Below are positions 16,332-23,429 of a DNA stretch of 36,350 bases, piece after piece. Source of the stretch: CAZNGF01 sp964572855 (GTDB taxonomy: Bacteria; Bipolaricaulota; Bipolaricaulia; RBG-16-55-9; JAJCYT01); contig CAZNGF010000021.1 in NCBI GenBank assembly GCA_964572855.1, positions 1 through 36,350 of the forward strand, given 5' to 3'. Each line of letters opens with the position of its first letter. Positions within the stretch are counted from its first letter, which is position 1. The notes below the pieces were generated by a model, which saw only the letters and a program-made list of their open reading frames with translations, did no database searches and had not been told where the DNA came from. The position numbers were made by a program, and so were the translations under genes.

Positions 16332-16360
16332 TTGCACGCGCCCAGCGGGGCACTCACAAT
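16332..16360 (+). promoter_or_regulatory. Possible promoter for the MscS-type channel
   Basis: TTGCAC (16332-16337), 17 nt and CACAAT (16355-16360), ending 18 nt before the TTG start. It lies back to back with the RnfC-like promoter; both boxes are imperfect. Confidence 0.35.
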
Positions 16361-16377
16361 GAGCGAGGGAGGGCGAA

Positions 16378-17265
16378 TTGGAAATCGATTGGGCCATGAT
16401 CGAAACGTGGTTCCTGAACAGCGGCATGCGCATCGCGCTCATCCTGCTTGCGGGGTTTGCAGGGTACTGGATCGTGTCCTGGCTGGGCAAGGGCGTCCAG
16501 GCGGTGGTGGAGGGTCGGGCGCGTGCCCGAGACACCGAAGAGGAGCTTTACAAGCGCGCCAACACGCTCACGCGCGTCATTAACAACCTGGCCAAGTTTG
16601 TGTTCGTGTTTGTTGTGGCCCTGTTCGTCCTCGGCGAGCTCCAGGTCCCGCTCGGTCCCTTCCTGGCCGGGGCGGGGATCGCCGGCGTGGCACTCGGTTT
16701 CGGCGCCCAGACCATGGTGCGCGACTACCTGAACGGCTTCTTCATCCTGAGCGAAAACCAATACCGCGTCGGGGACGTCATTCGCACGGCCAACGTGGCC
16801 GGTTTGGTCGAGTCGGTCAACCTGCGCAGCACGGTGGTCCGCGACCTAGAAGGGCTCGTGCACACCATTCCCAACGGCGAGGTCACGGTCGTGACCAACT
16901 TCACCAAAACCTACTCGCGCTTCGTGCTCGACGTGGGGGTAGCCTACAAGGAGAACGTAGACCACGTGATGGAGGTGCTCAATGAAATCGGCGCCGAGAT
17001 CTTGAACGACGAGACCTGGGGCGGCGAGTTCATCGAACCGCCCCAGGTCATGGGCGTCGAGCAGTTTGCCGACTCGGCCGTCGTGATCCGGGTACGCATT
17101 ACGACCAAGCCGAGGCGCCAGTGGGACGTGGCCCGCGAGCTGCGCCGGCGCATCAAGAACACGTTCGACCAGCGCGGCATCGAATTTCCGTTCCCACACC
17201 GGACGGTCTATTTCGGCCGGCAGGAAATCGAGGAACAGCGGAAACGCTTCGAGGGGACCAGTTAG
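16378..17265 (+). CDS. MscS-family small-conductance mechanosensitive channel
   Basis: 295 residues. I prefer the TTG start at 16378 because GAGGGAGG lies 5 nt upstream; ATG 16396 is the alternative and removes six residues. Two or three N-terminal helices precede the pore helix GPFLAGAGIAGVALGFGAQT, which has the Gly/Ala packing of MscS TM3. The MscS beta domain follows, with YRVGDVIRTANVAGLVESV and the conserved IPNGEVTVVTNFTK, and then a C-terminal alpha/beta domain. The protein should sit in the inner membrane and open on hypo-osmotic shock. Its stop overlaps the end of the convergent Cys4 mini-protein gene by 4 bp. Confidence 0.95.
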   Translation: MEIDWAMIETWFLNSGMRIALILLAGFAGYWIVSWLGKGVQAVVEGRARARDTEEELYKRANTLTRVINNLAKFVFVFVVALFVLGELQVPLGPFLAGAGIAGVALGFGAQTMVRDYLNGFFILSENQYRVGDVIRTANVAGLVESVNLRSTVVRDLEGLVHTIPNGEVTVVTNFTKTYSRFVLDVGVAYKENVDHVMEVLNEIGAEILNDETWGGEFIEPPQVMGVEQFADSAVVIRVRITTKPRRQWDVARELRRRIKNTFDQRGIEFPFPHRTVYFGRQEIEEQRKRFEGTS

Positions 17266-17447
17266 GCACGCTCCCCGAAGGGGGCGTCTTGGCGCACAAA
17301 CCCCTCGCAGACGCGCACGGGCACCCGTGGGTATTTGGGGAAGCGGGAATCGCGCTCCGACCTGCCGCAGAGGTAGAACGTGCTGCCCCGGTCGTTTCGA
17401 ATCACCCGTACGTGGCGGCAGCGGGCGCAGAGGCCGGACGCGCTCAT
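17262..17447 (-). CDS. Cys4 mini-protein (possible zinc-binding), conserved hypothetical
   Basis: 61 residues. ATG 17447 overlaps the rlmN stop as ATGA, indicating coupled translation. Four cysteines (C7, C10, C27, C47) in CARC...FYLC...RVC suggest a small zinc-binding fold. The text between them (RGSTFYLCGRS and RFPKYPRVPV) resembles a small conserved family found in many GC-rich bacteria that has no assigned role. Dependence on rlmN translation suggests a role near ribosome or RNA modification, but nothing else supports that. Confidence 0.8.
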   Translation of the reverse strand: MSASGLCARCRHVRVIRNDRGSTFYLCGRSERDSRFPKYPRVPVRVCEGFVRQDAPFGERA

Positions 17448-18517
17448 GGGGCTGCGAGCTGTTCCTCGTAGTGCTGGCTCAACTGGCCGCAGGCCGCGTT
17501 GATGTCCAGCCCCTTGCGCGCGCGCACGGAGTTGGGAATCCCGTAGCCGTTCAAAATGTTCTGAAAGCGGCCGATGCGGTCGCCCTCGGAGGCACGGCCG
17601 CCAAACCCTTGCGTGGGGTTGAGCGGGATGAGGTTGAGGTGGCAGAGCATACCCTTAAGTTGCTCGGCCAACAGCGTGGCTTGCTCTACGGTATCGTTCA
17701 CGCCCCGAATCATGGCCCACTCGAACGTGATCCGCCGGTTGGTGCGCTCGGCATACCGTCGGCAGGCTTTGAGCAACACCGGGATCGGGAAGCGTCGGTT
17801 GACGGGCATGGACTTGCCGCGCAGCTCGTCGGTGGCCGCGTGCAGCGAAATCGCCAAATTGACCTGCAGCCCCTCTTCCGTGAAGCGCTCGATGCCCGGC
17901 ACCAGGCCCACGGTGCTGATCGTGATCTTGCGCGCACCCAGGTTGAGTCCGCGCGCGTCGATGAGCTTGCGCACCGACGCCAGCACGTGGTCGTAATTGG
18001 CAAACGGCTCGCCCATGCCCATGTAGACGACGTTGTTGACCTGTTGATCGCGTTCGTCGAGCTCGCGAGCGTAGAAAAGCACTTGTTCCACGATCTCGCC
18101 GGCGCTGAGGTTGCGCTGAAAGCCCCCCTGGCCCGTGGCGCAGAACGTGCAACCGAGCGCGCAACCCGCCTGGCTTGAGATGCAAAGCGTGTTGCGGATC
18201 TGGCCGCTGGGTCGGCGGTAGGCCATCTTGACGGTCTCGATCCGCACGCCGTCGGGCAGCTCGAACAGGGCCTTGCGCGTGAGCCGATCCTTTGAGCGCA
18301 GATCGAGCAGGACGTTGAGCCGGCTCAACGTGAAGTGTGCCTCCAAGCGCTCCCGGAGTCCCTTGGGAAGGTTGGTCATCTCCTCGAAGCGTGTGGCCCG
18401 TTTGGCGTAAATCCACTCCCAGATCTGGCGCGCGCGAAAGCTCGGCTGGTCCTGTTCGGATAACCATGCCTCCACATCGGCGTAGTCGAGGTCGAGCAGG
18501 TATTGGCGTTTGCTCAT
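17444..18517 (-). CDS. rlmN: Dual-specificity 23S rRNA A2503 / tRNA A37 C2-methyltransferase
   Basis: 357 residues, the normal RlmN length. The radical-SAM cluster motif is AGCALGCTFCATG with Cys119, Cys123 and Cys126. The protein also has the family phrases VVYMGMGEPFANYD, ISTVGLVPGI and NLAISLHAATDE, and the mechanistic C-terminal Cys in LDINAACGQL. It methylates C2 of adenosine 2503 in 23S rRNA and A37 in some tRNAs. The ATG at 18517 has no ribosome site, but TACCAT lies 6 nt upstream (spacer GGGCGC, as at the 4357 start), so the mRNA may be leaderless. It lies 31 bp after the TPR gene. Confidence 0.97.
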   Translation of the reverse strand: MSKRQYLLDLDYADVEAWLSEQDQPSFRARQIWEWIYAKRATRFEEMTNLPKGLRERLEAHFTLSRLNVLLDLRSKDRLTRKALFELPDGVRIETVKMAYRRPSGQIRNTLCISSQAGCALGCTFCATGQGGFQRNLSAGEIVEQVLFYARELDERDQQVNNVVYMGMGEPFANYDHVLASVRKLIDARGLNLGARKITISTVGLVPGIERFTEEGLQVNLAISLHAATDELRGKSMPVNRRFPIPVLLKACRRYAERTNRRITFEWAMIRGVNDTVEQATLLAEQLKGMLCHLNLIPLNPTQGFGGRASEGDRIGRFQNILNGYGIPNSVRARKGLDINAACGQLSQHYEEQLAAP

Positions 18518-18523
18518 GCGCCC

Positions 18524-18529
18524 ATGGTA
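18524..18529 (-). promoter_or_regulatory. -10-like box for a leaderless rlmN start
   Basis: Minus-strand TACCAT followed by GGGCGC and the ATG. The -35 region is poor, so rlmN may also be read from the TPR promoter. Confidence 0.35.
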
Positions 18530-18548
18530 CGAGACGTCGGATGCGCCT

Positions 18549-19025
18549 TCACCCCACGAGACTCACCAACAGCATCACGAGCACGATCACGACCACGAAG
18601 ACCCCGATCCCGAACAGCAAGACCTGTCGCGCGTAGCGCTTGAGGAAGGATTTCTGATCCGCGGAGATCTTAACCTTCTTGGGGTTTTTCATGGCCATCT
18701 TGTGCGCCTTCCGGCGCTGCTTCACCGACTCGGTAATGCGCCCCTGGCGGCGGAAGACGACGGACAAGTTGTGCTGTGCACTGACGTGCGTGGCGTCGTG
18801 GTCAAGGGCGCGGCGATAGGCGTACTCTGCTCGATCGTAATCCTTTTGATCGAAGAAAACGTTGCCCATGCGGAAGTAGATCTGGGCCAACTCAAGGTTG
18901 TGCCGCAACGTATCGAGCAACAGGTCGCGCGCCTCTTGGAAGCGCTTCTCGCGGCGCAAGCGATCGGCCCGTTCGAGCGCCTCTTCGACTGCGGCCTGTG
19001 GGCTTTGCTCGCTGGGGGCGGTCAT
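18549..19025 (-). CDS. TPR protein with C-terminal membrane anchor
   Basis: 158 residues from ATG 19025. Tetratricopeptide repeats cover roughly residues 15-105, with recognisable pieces LAQIYFRMGNVFFDQKDYDR and AEYAYRRALDHDATHVSAQH. A basic linker (KMAMKNPKKVKISADQKSFL) leads to one C-terminal hydrophobic helix (about 137-157), so it should be a tail-anchored protein with the TPRs in the cytoplasm. TPRs mediate protein-protein contacts; the partner is unknown. The start is chosen from the TAAAAT box 7 nt upstream, which overlaps and so excludes the ATG at 19034. Confidence 0.85.
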   Translation of the reverse strand: MTAPSEQSPQAAVEEALERADRLRREKRFQEARDLLLDTLRHNLELAQIYFRMGNVFFDQKDYDRAEYAYRRALDHDATHVSAQHNLSVVFRRQGRITESVKQRRKAHKMAMKNPKKVKISADQKSFLKRYARQVLLFGIGVFVVVIVLVMLLVSLVG

Positions 19026-19032
19026 GTCGACC

Positions 19033-19060
19033 ATTTTAGCCAGCCGAACCGGGAATTCAA
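19033..19060 (-). promoter_or_regulatory. Promoter with leaderless geometry for the TPR gene
   Basis: Minus-strand TTGAAT (19060-19055), 16 nt, TAAAAT (19038-19033), then 7 nt (GGTCGAC) to the ATG at 19025. No ribosome site is present. Confidence 0.6.
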
Positions 19061-19442
19061 TACGAGCTGGGGCGGCCCTTGCCCCGCAGACACGTTCCCA
19101 CAAGGCCCCGCCCCCCGGGGAACGGCGAGCAGCACCATCGCTCGAAGTGCCCACAGGGAGACAAAAACATGCCTATTGTGATTTGCTAGCCCGTTAATAA
19201 ATGATTAACGGGCTATAGTTCCACGCCCCTTGTGGCCGGCTCGAGACTACGTTCAGAGATGATGAAAGAACTATATTTCATAGTTTAAAAGAGACCGTTT
19301 ACCCAAAAACATACGGCCTAATTTGCGCTTAAATCGGCTTTGTCGTCGCTACGTATAGTAAACCATGCGCCCAGCAGACCCATCAATAAAATGTAACTCA
19401 GGCGACACCATGAGGGTCAGGGCTTATATAGGCGTAAAGTGC
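19061..19442. other. Intergenic AT-rich island without a recognisable gene
   Basis: After about 19160 the sequence becomes clearly AT-richer than its surroundings, up to about 19440. It holds a 12-bp perfect palindrome (annotated separately), a smaller dyad AACTAT/ATAGTT (19269-19285), several TATA-like strings, and no open frame that looks like protein. The six-codon frame after CAGGGAG near 19170 is too short to judge. It may be a remnant of foreign DNA or a regulatory region. Confidence 0.5.
19187..19215. repeat. Perfect 12-bp inverted repeat
   Basis: TAGCCCGTTAAT (19187-19198) and ATTAACGGGCTA (19204-19215) around the 5-nt loop AAATG. There is no T-tract on either side, so it does not look like an intrinsic terminator. 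It could be a binding site, a mobile-element end or an RNA hairpin. Confidence 0.6.
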
Positions 19443-20564
19443 CTAGATTTGCTGCTCTGCGCGGGGCGCGGTCACCGCTTGGCGGACCATCCAGGCGATC
19501 AGCGCACCGCCCAGGACGAACAACACCAGGAACAGGATCAACGGGCTCCACTGCGTGTTGACAGTTTCCCGTGTCGGATCGAGCCCCGGCAGCAGTTCGA
19601 TACTTTGCACGACTTGACGGCTCACGGCGTTGAGGGCCAACGTGCCGAATTGGGCCGCGCCGACCAGTGTGGCGGACCATCGGCTCGGCGCATTTCCCCG
19701 GCCGATGAGCATGAAGAGCCAAGCCAATCCCGGGCTCACCGCGGTGGCGAGGGTGAGCGGGAACCACCCGCCAAACATCGCCTCCCGCACGTCAGGGATC
19801 CACGTGCCAAACGCGTACCAAGCGCCCGCGGCCGCGGCCCACACCAGGCCGACCCCGTAGAGCACGGGGGCGAAACGACGTACCCATGCGCCGTGTCGAA
19901 TGCGGTTGGCGAACCACCCGGCGTCGACCCAGGTGTAGGCGGCCACGCTGGTGAGCGCCAAGCCGACCACCAGCAACAGCCGCGGCCAGAGCGTGGGGTC
20001 CGCCAGGTTGAGCGCCAGCCCCAGCACCGCGCCGCCGACCTGCGTCTGCGCCCAGATCGCGGTCCACGCGCCCGGGTTGGTCATCAAGCTCATGGCATTG
20101 CCGAACAGGAAGCCGATCGCGACGAACAGCGCCGCGGTCAGCCAGCCGGCGGCCCGACGGGGCGCGCTCATGCGCTCGGAGGCGAGCCCGCCGGCGTAGT
20201 AGTAGATGCCGTAGTAGGCCGCCGTGAGCAGCGCGATCACGCTGAGCCAGGGCCAGGCCATCAGGATGGTCGCCGGATAGAACGCTCCGTAGTACGACAC
20301 CTGCAGGAACAGGAGCGGGACGATGCCGAAGTTGACGCCGAGCGCGATCAAGACGGGCATCTGGCGCATGAGCCGGTCCGACCAGGCGCGCGCGTCGGCG
20401 CCCCCCAGCCCGCGCAGCAGCACGGCCAGCGGGATTCCGGCGAGCCAAAGGTTCATGGGGACCATGTGCAGCGCAAACCCCACGACCTTGAAAAACGCGA
20501 TCAACGCGTACGGCGCCGGCAGACCCAGCGGACTCCCCGGTGCGACCAGATCTTGCGGCGTCAC
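19443..20564 (-). CDS. Multi-pass membrane subunit partnered with the bd-like/cytochrome c protein
   Basis: 373 residues from GTG 20564, which overlaps the upstream stop as GTGA and is preceded by AAGGAGG. About nine hydrophobic segments can be seen, starting with YALIAFFKVVGFALHMVPMN. Histidines and aromatic residues occur in the first helices, but there is no CxxCH. Its place directly after the CydA-like gene is where CydB would be, yet I do not see CydB sequence features. It may be a diverged second subunit of a bd-superfamily enzyme or a quinone-reactive membrane subunit. The long open frame that continues upstream to 21263 is overlap with the previous gene in another frame and is not used. 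Confidence 0.75.
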   Translation of the reverse strand: MTPQDLVAPGSPLGLPAPYALIAFFKVVGFALHMVPMNLWLAGIPLAVLLRGLGGADARAWSDRLMRQMPVLIALGVNFGIVPLLFLQVSYYGAFYPATILMAWPWLSVIALLTAAYYGIYYYAGGLASERMSAPRRAAGWLTAALFVAIGFLFGNAMSLMTNPGAWTAIWAQTQVGGAVLGLALNLADPTLWPRLLLVVGLALTSVAAYTWVDAGWFANRIRHGAWVRRFAPVLYGVGLVWAAAAGAWYAFGTWIPDVREAMFGGWFPLTLATAVSPGLAWLFMLIGRGNAPSRWSATLVGAAQFGTLALNAVSRQVVQSIELLPGLDPTRETVNTQWSPLILFLVLFVLGGALIAWMVRQAVTAPRAEQQI

Positions 20565-21964
20565 GGTCGCCCTCCTTGTGCGCTTTCCTCGAGCTCGCCG
20601 CTGAGCCGCATCCCCTCCGGCGGCGGGTTCTGGGTCGAGAGCAGGTAGTCGGTCAACAGCACCGTCTCCTCGTCCGTGCCAGCCCAGGGCGGCATGAAGA
20701 AGTGATACGCGTTCGGGTTGCGAACCAGATCGTTCAGCATCTCCCGCGTCCAGCCGCGCGTGAGGTGCCCCATGGCCGAGAACCCCGCCGAGCCGGCGTG
20801 GCACATATTGCAGTGGTACTGGAACAGCACCTCGCCCACGCCCGCCCGTTCGGCTTCGGGTAGCGCAAGCAGCGCGGCTTCGTTTACGGTCTGCCCGTGC
20901 ATCGCCTCGGGATGGTTGATCTCGACCCACTGGCGTGTCCACACACCGCTTTCGAGGTAGCCGTCCGTCCGAAATCGAGCCAGCTCCTCGGGATAGACCT
21001 GGTTTCCGAACACGACGTTGTAGATCACGTAGGGCTTGCGCACGGCTTCGCGCACGTATTCGCCCGTGGTCATGGCGGCCAGCCCCATCACGAAGAACAG
21101 GATCGCAAACCCGGGCGTGAGCCAGCCGGGATTGCGGTACGGGCCCAGGTAAAGCATCGCGAACACCGCCACCGTGAGCGCGAACAGCAGCGCGGTCAGC
21201 ACGTTGAGCACGCTGGCGGTCTCGAGCGCGATGCGCGCCGACTCCGGCAGGAAGACGTACCACGTGACCCCGCTTACGATGAGCATGAGCGCGCCCACCA
21301 GCGCCGGACGCGCGCTGCGCTTCGCGATCAGGTCACGCAGCGCTTGCGTCTCGGCCTTGAAGGTGGCGTGCAGATAGACGTAGAGCGAAGCCAGCAGCAA
21401 CGACCCGCCCGTACGGGCCAGCGTCTGGGGCAAAAATTGCGGGTTAAAAAACCCAACCCAAAAGCTCTGGTTCTCGGGCCAATCGCCGGGGTTGAGCATG
21501 AACGCCGTGATCCCCGTGATTAGCACCAAACTCATCCACGCGGAGACCGCATAAATCCACCCCATGAACTGATGCGTACGGGGCTGCAAACGGCCCCAGA
21601 AATAGTAGAAAATAAACGCCGCCAGGATCTCGACGATAAAGAAGACGTACTCCATCGCCCAGCCGAACACGAACCCGTGGATGAGCGTCTCCGTGGCTAG
21701 CGGTGAGGCTAGTCCGATGATCCACCAGATGCCCACGCCCGTGATCGCGCCGAACACCACGGTGAGCAGGATGAAGAAACGCGCGTGGCGCTTGAGGTAT
21801 GCCAGGTACGCCAGGTTCCCCGTACGGTAGGCGTGGCGCGTCTCAAACGCCAGGAACAGGCCGCCGCCCACGGCGTAGTGCGCGACCAGGACATGAACCA
21901 CGGCGATCAGCGCGATCAGCATCGGCGACGTCAACAGCGGCACGTGCCACCAAGGGTAGTGCAC
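20561..21964 (-). CDS. Cytochrome bd-like subunit I fused to a C-terminal cytochrome c domain
   Basis: 467 residues from GTG 21964 (GGGAGGG 3 nt upstream); ATG 22030 is an in-frame alternative that adds 22 residues. About eight to nine helices resemble CydA. An early His-rich helix (VVHVLVAHY, 23-30) and the helix with FGWAMEYVFFIVEILAAF (glutamates 105 and 112) could be haem ligands and a proton path. The segment TGEYVREAVRKPYVIY (300-315) sits where CydA has its GRQPW motif, but altered. Residues about 375-445 are a class I cytochrome c: HCNMCH (haem c, 384-389) and a Met ligand in FFMPPW (424). The c domain would face the periplasm. It probably passes electrons between the quinol pool and a soluble carrier; oxygen reduction is not established. 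Confidence 0.85.
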   Translation of the reverse strand: MHYPWWHVPLLTSPMLIALIAVVHVLVAHYAVGGGLFLAFETRHAYRTGNLAYLAYLKRHARFFILLTVVFGAITGVGIWWIIGLASPLATETLIHGFVFGWAMEYVFFIVEILAAFIFYYFWGRLQPRTHQFMGWIYAVSAWMSLVLITGITAFMLNPGDWPENQSFWVGFFNPQFLPQTLARTGGSLLLASLYVYLHATFKAETQALRDLIAKRSARPALVGALMLIVSGVTWYVFLPESARIALETASVLNVLTALLFALTVAVFAMLYLGPYRNPGWLTPGFAILFFVMGLAAMTTGEYVREAVRKPYVIYNVVFGNQVYPEELARFRTDGYLESGVWTRQWVEINHPEAMHGQTVNEAALLALPEAERAGVGEVLFQYHCNMCHAGSAGFSAMGHLTRGWTREMLNDLVRNPNAYHFFMPPWAGTDEETVLLTDYLLSTQNPPPEGMRLSGELEESAQGGRP

Positions 21965-22096
21965 AGGCCCTCCCACCGTTACGGATGAAAAGATATCGGG
22001 ATTGTGAGCAAGGGAAGTCGATGGGGCCATGACCCAGCGCAAGCATGCGCCTGACATGGCTCAGGAATTCGTGGCGGCGTCCCCGGGGGGAAGCCG

Positions 22097-23035
22097 CTAG
22101 TTGGCGTTCTCCATGCGTTCCTCCAGGTCGGAGAGCTGCTGATCCACGCTGGAGTCGAGCGGCGAGCTGAGGGCGTCGATGGTCTGAAAGGCGTACAGAT
22201 GCTGTGGCTCGGCGATCCCGTTCAGGCGGCGCACCCCCTGGTCCACGTATTGAAACCCCTTGAGCGAGCCCGCCAGGTTGCGGATTACCGCCGAGATGTA
22301 GGTCTCCCCACCGCGAGCCTGGTCCATGATGCGCTCGGTCATGTTGACGGTCTGTCCCACGAAGTCCTTTTCTTCGCGCAGCGGTTCGCCCGCGTGGATG
22401 CCGATGCGTACGGAGAGCGCGTTGCCGGTGCTGTCGTTGAAGCTGGCGATGTTGGCTTGAATGCGCGCGGCACACAGCAACGCCCGTTTTGCGCTCGAGA
22501 AGCTGGCCATGAACCCGTCGCCGAGCTGTTTGATTTCGACGCCGTCGTACTCCTTCAAGCAGCGACGCACGATCCGGTAGTGTTGTACCAGCAGGCTGTG
22601 TATTTCCTCGTCGCCGTGCCGGTCAATGAGCGCCGTGAAGCCTTCGATATCCGTGAACATGATGACGGCCACGCCGTCCGGAAGTACCTGATCCGAGATC
22701 GTTTGCACGTCCTGTTTTGAGATCTCTCGTTGCATCTCCAGCCGCCGCTGGGCCGAGCGGCTCTCGTTTAGCTGGCCCCGCAGGTCGCCGAGCTCGCGTT
22801 TGAGCTGCTTGACCTCGTGACCGCCGCCGCGCAGAACTTTGACGGTTCCCAATCCACCGATCACGATTAGGAACCAAAACCACGGTTCGTGCATGGGCAG
22901 TTCTTCCAGAATCGGGATCATCACGCCGCCCAGGGGGATCGCCAGCGCCCAAAACCACCATTGGTGCCATAGGCGTGTGGGTTGCGCGGTTTCGTTTGTA
23001 GGGCGATGGGGTTGTGTGTCCTGCGGTTTGCTCAT
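22097..23035 (-). CDS. Membrane-bound class III adenylate/guanylate cyclase
   Basis: 312 residues. Two hydrophobic segments (about 24-42 and 51-68) are followed by a short coiled-coil linker (75-110) and a class III catalytic domain (about 118-295). Metal-binding aspartates are Asp129 in MFTDIEGFT and Asp173 in KQLGDGFMASF. The transition-state pair Asn231/Arg235 is in QTVNMTERIMDQA. All catalytic residues appear present, so the domain is likely active as a homodimer making cAMP (less likely cGMP). The start has AAGGGGAAAC upstream. It lies 132 bp before the bd-like gene on the same strand, so it may be co-transcribed with the respiratory pair or simply adjacent. Confidence 0.92.
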   Translation of the reverse strand: MSKPQDTQPHRPTNETAQPTRLWHQWWFWALAIPLGGVMIPILEELPMHEPWFWFLIVIGGLGTVKVLRGGGHEVKQLKRELGDLRGQLNESRSAQRRLEMQREISKQDVQTISDQVLPDGVAVIMFTDIEGFTALIDRHGDEEIHSLLVQHYRIVRRCLKEYDGVEIKQLGDGFMASFSSAKRALLCAARIQANIASFNDSTGNALSVRIGIHAGEPLREEKDFVGQTVNMTERIMDQARGGETYISAVIRNLAGSLKGFQYVDQGVRRLNGIAEPQHLYAFQTIDALSSPLDSSVDQQLSDLEERMENAN

Positions 23036-23429
23036 GCTGTTTCCCCTTTGTCAACCGCATCCCACGGCCGCGACGTTGCGGCAGCAAAACACTGTGACAC
23101 GACCTTTTTACCAATTGTGCAGGTTGAACACAACAGCGCGGCCAGCGCGCGATGCCTGACCGGGCGCGCATGCGACTTGCGCAGGGAGCTCTATCGCCTT
23201 CGTTCCTCGTGCAAGTCGGGTCATAAGGCAAGGTGGCAGCGCTCCTGTGCCAGGTCATGCGTCCCGCCAACTTCGGACGCGCCCGTCGCGCTGAGCTTCC
23301 TCGTGCGCGTCCCGCACGGGACAGACCTCAGGCGCACAAGGTGAACGCGGGCTTCCCGTAACCGAAGGCACGCTCTACGCTGTCAGGGTAATGCATAACA
23401 CATTAAAGGCGAGCGTTGAGGTGATCCCC
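23036..23429. other. Intergenic region between divergent cyclase and lipoprotein genes
   Basis: 394 bp with no convincing coding frame. It should contain the promoters of both flanking genes, but I could not pick boxes with confidence. Near the plus-strand gene, TAATGC and CATAAC (23389-23399) are -10-like. GTCCCG-CA-CGGGAC (23309-23322) is a short dyad. No RNA gene was recognised. Confidence 0.4.

Noticed and set aside
20565..21263. N-terminal extension of the second bd-like subunit to 606 residues
   Set aside because: It overlaps the CydA-like gene in a different frame and lacks protein character. GTG 20564 has a strong ribosome site and GTGA coupling.
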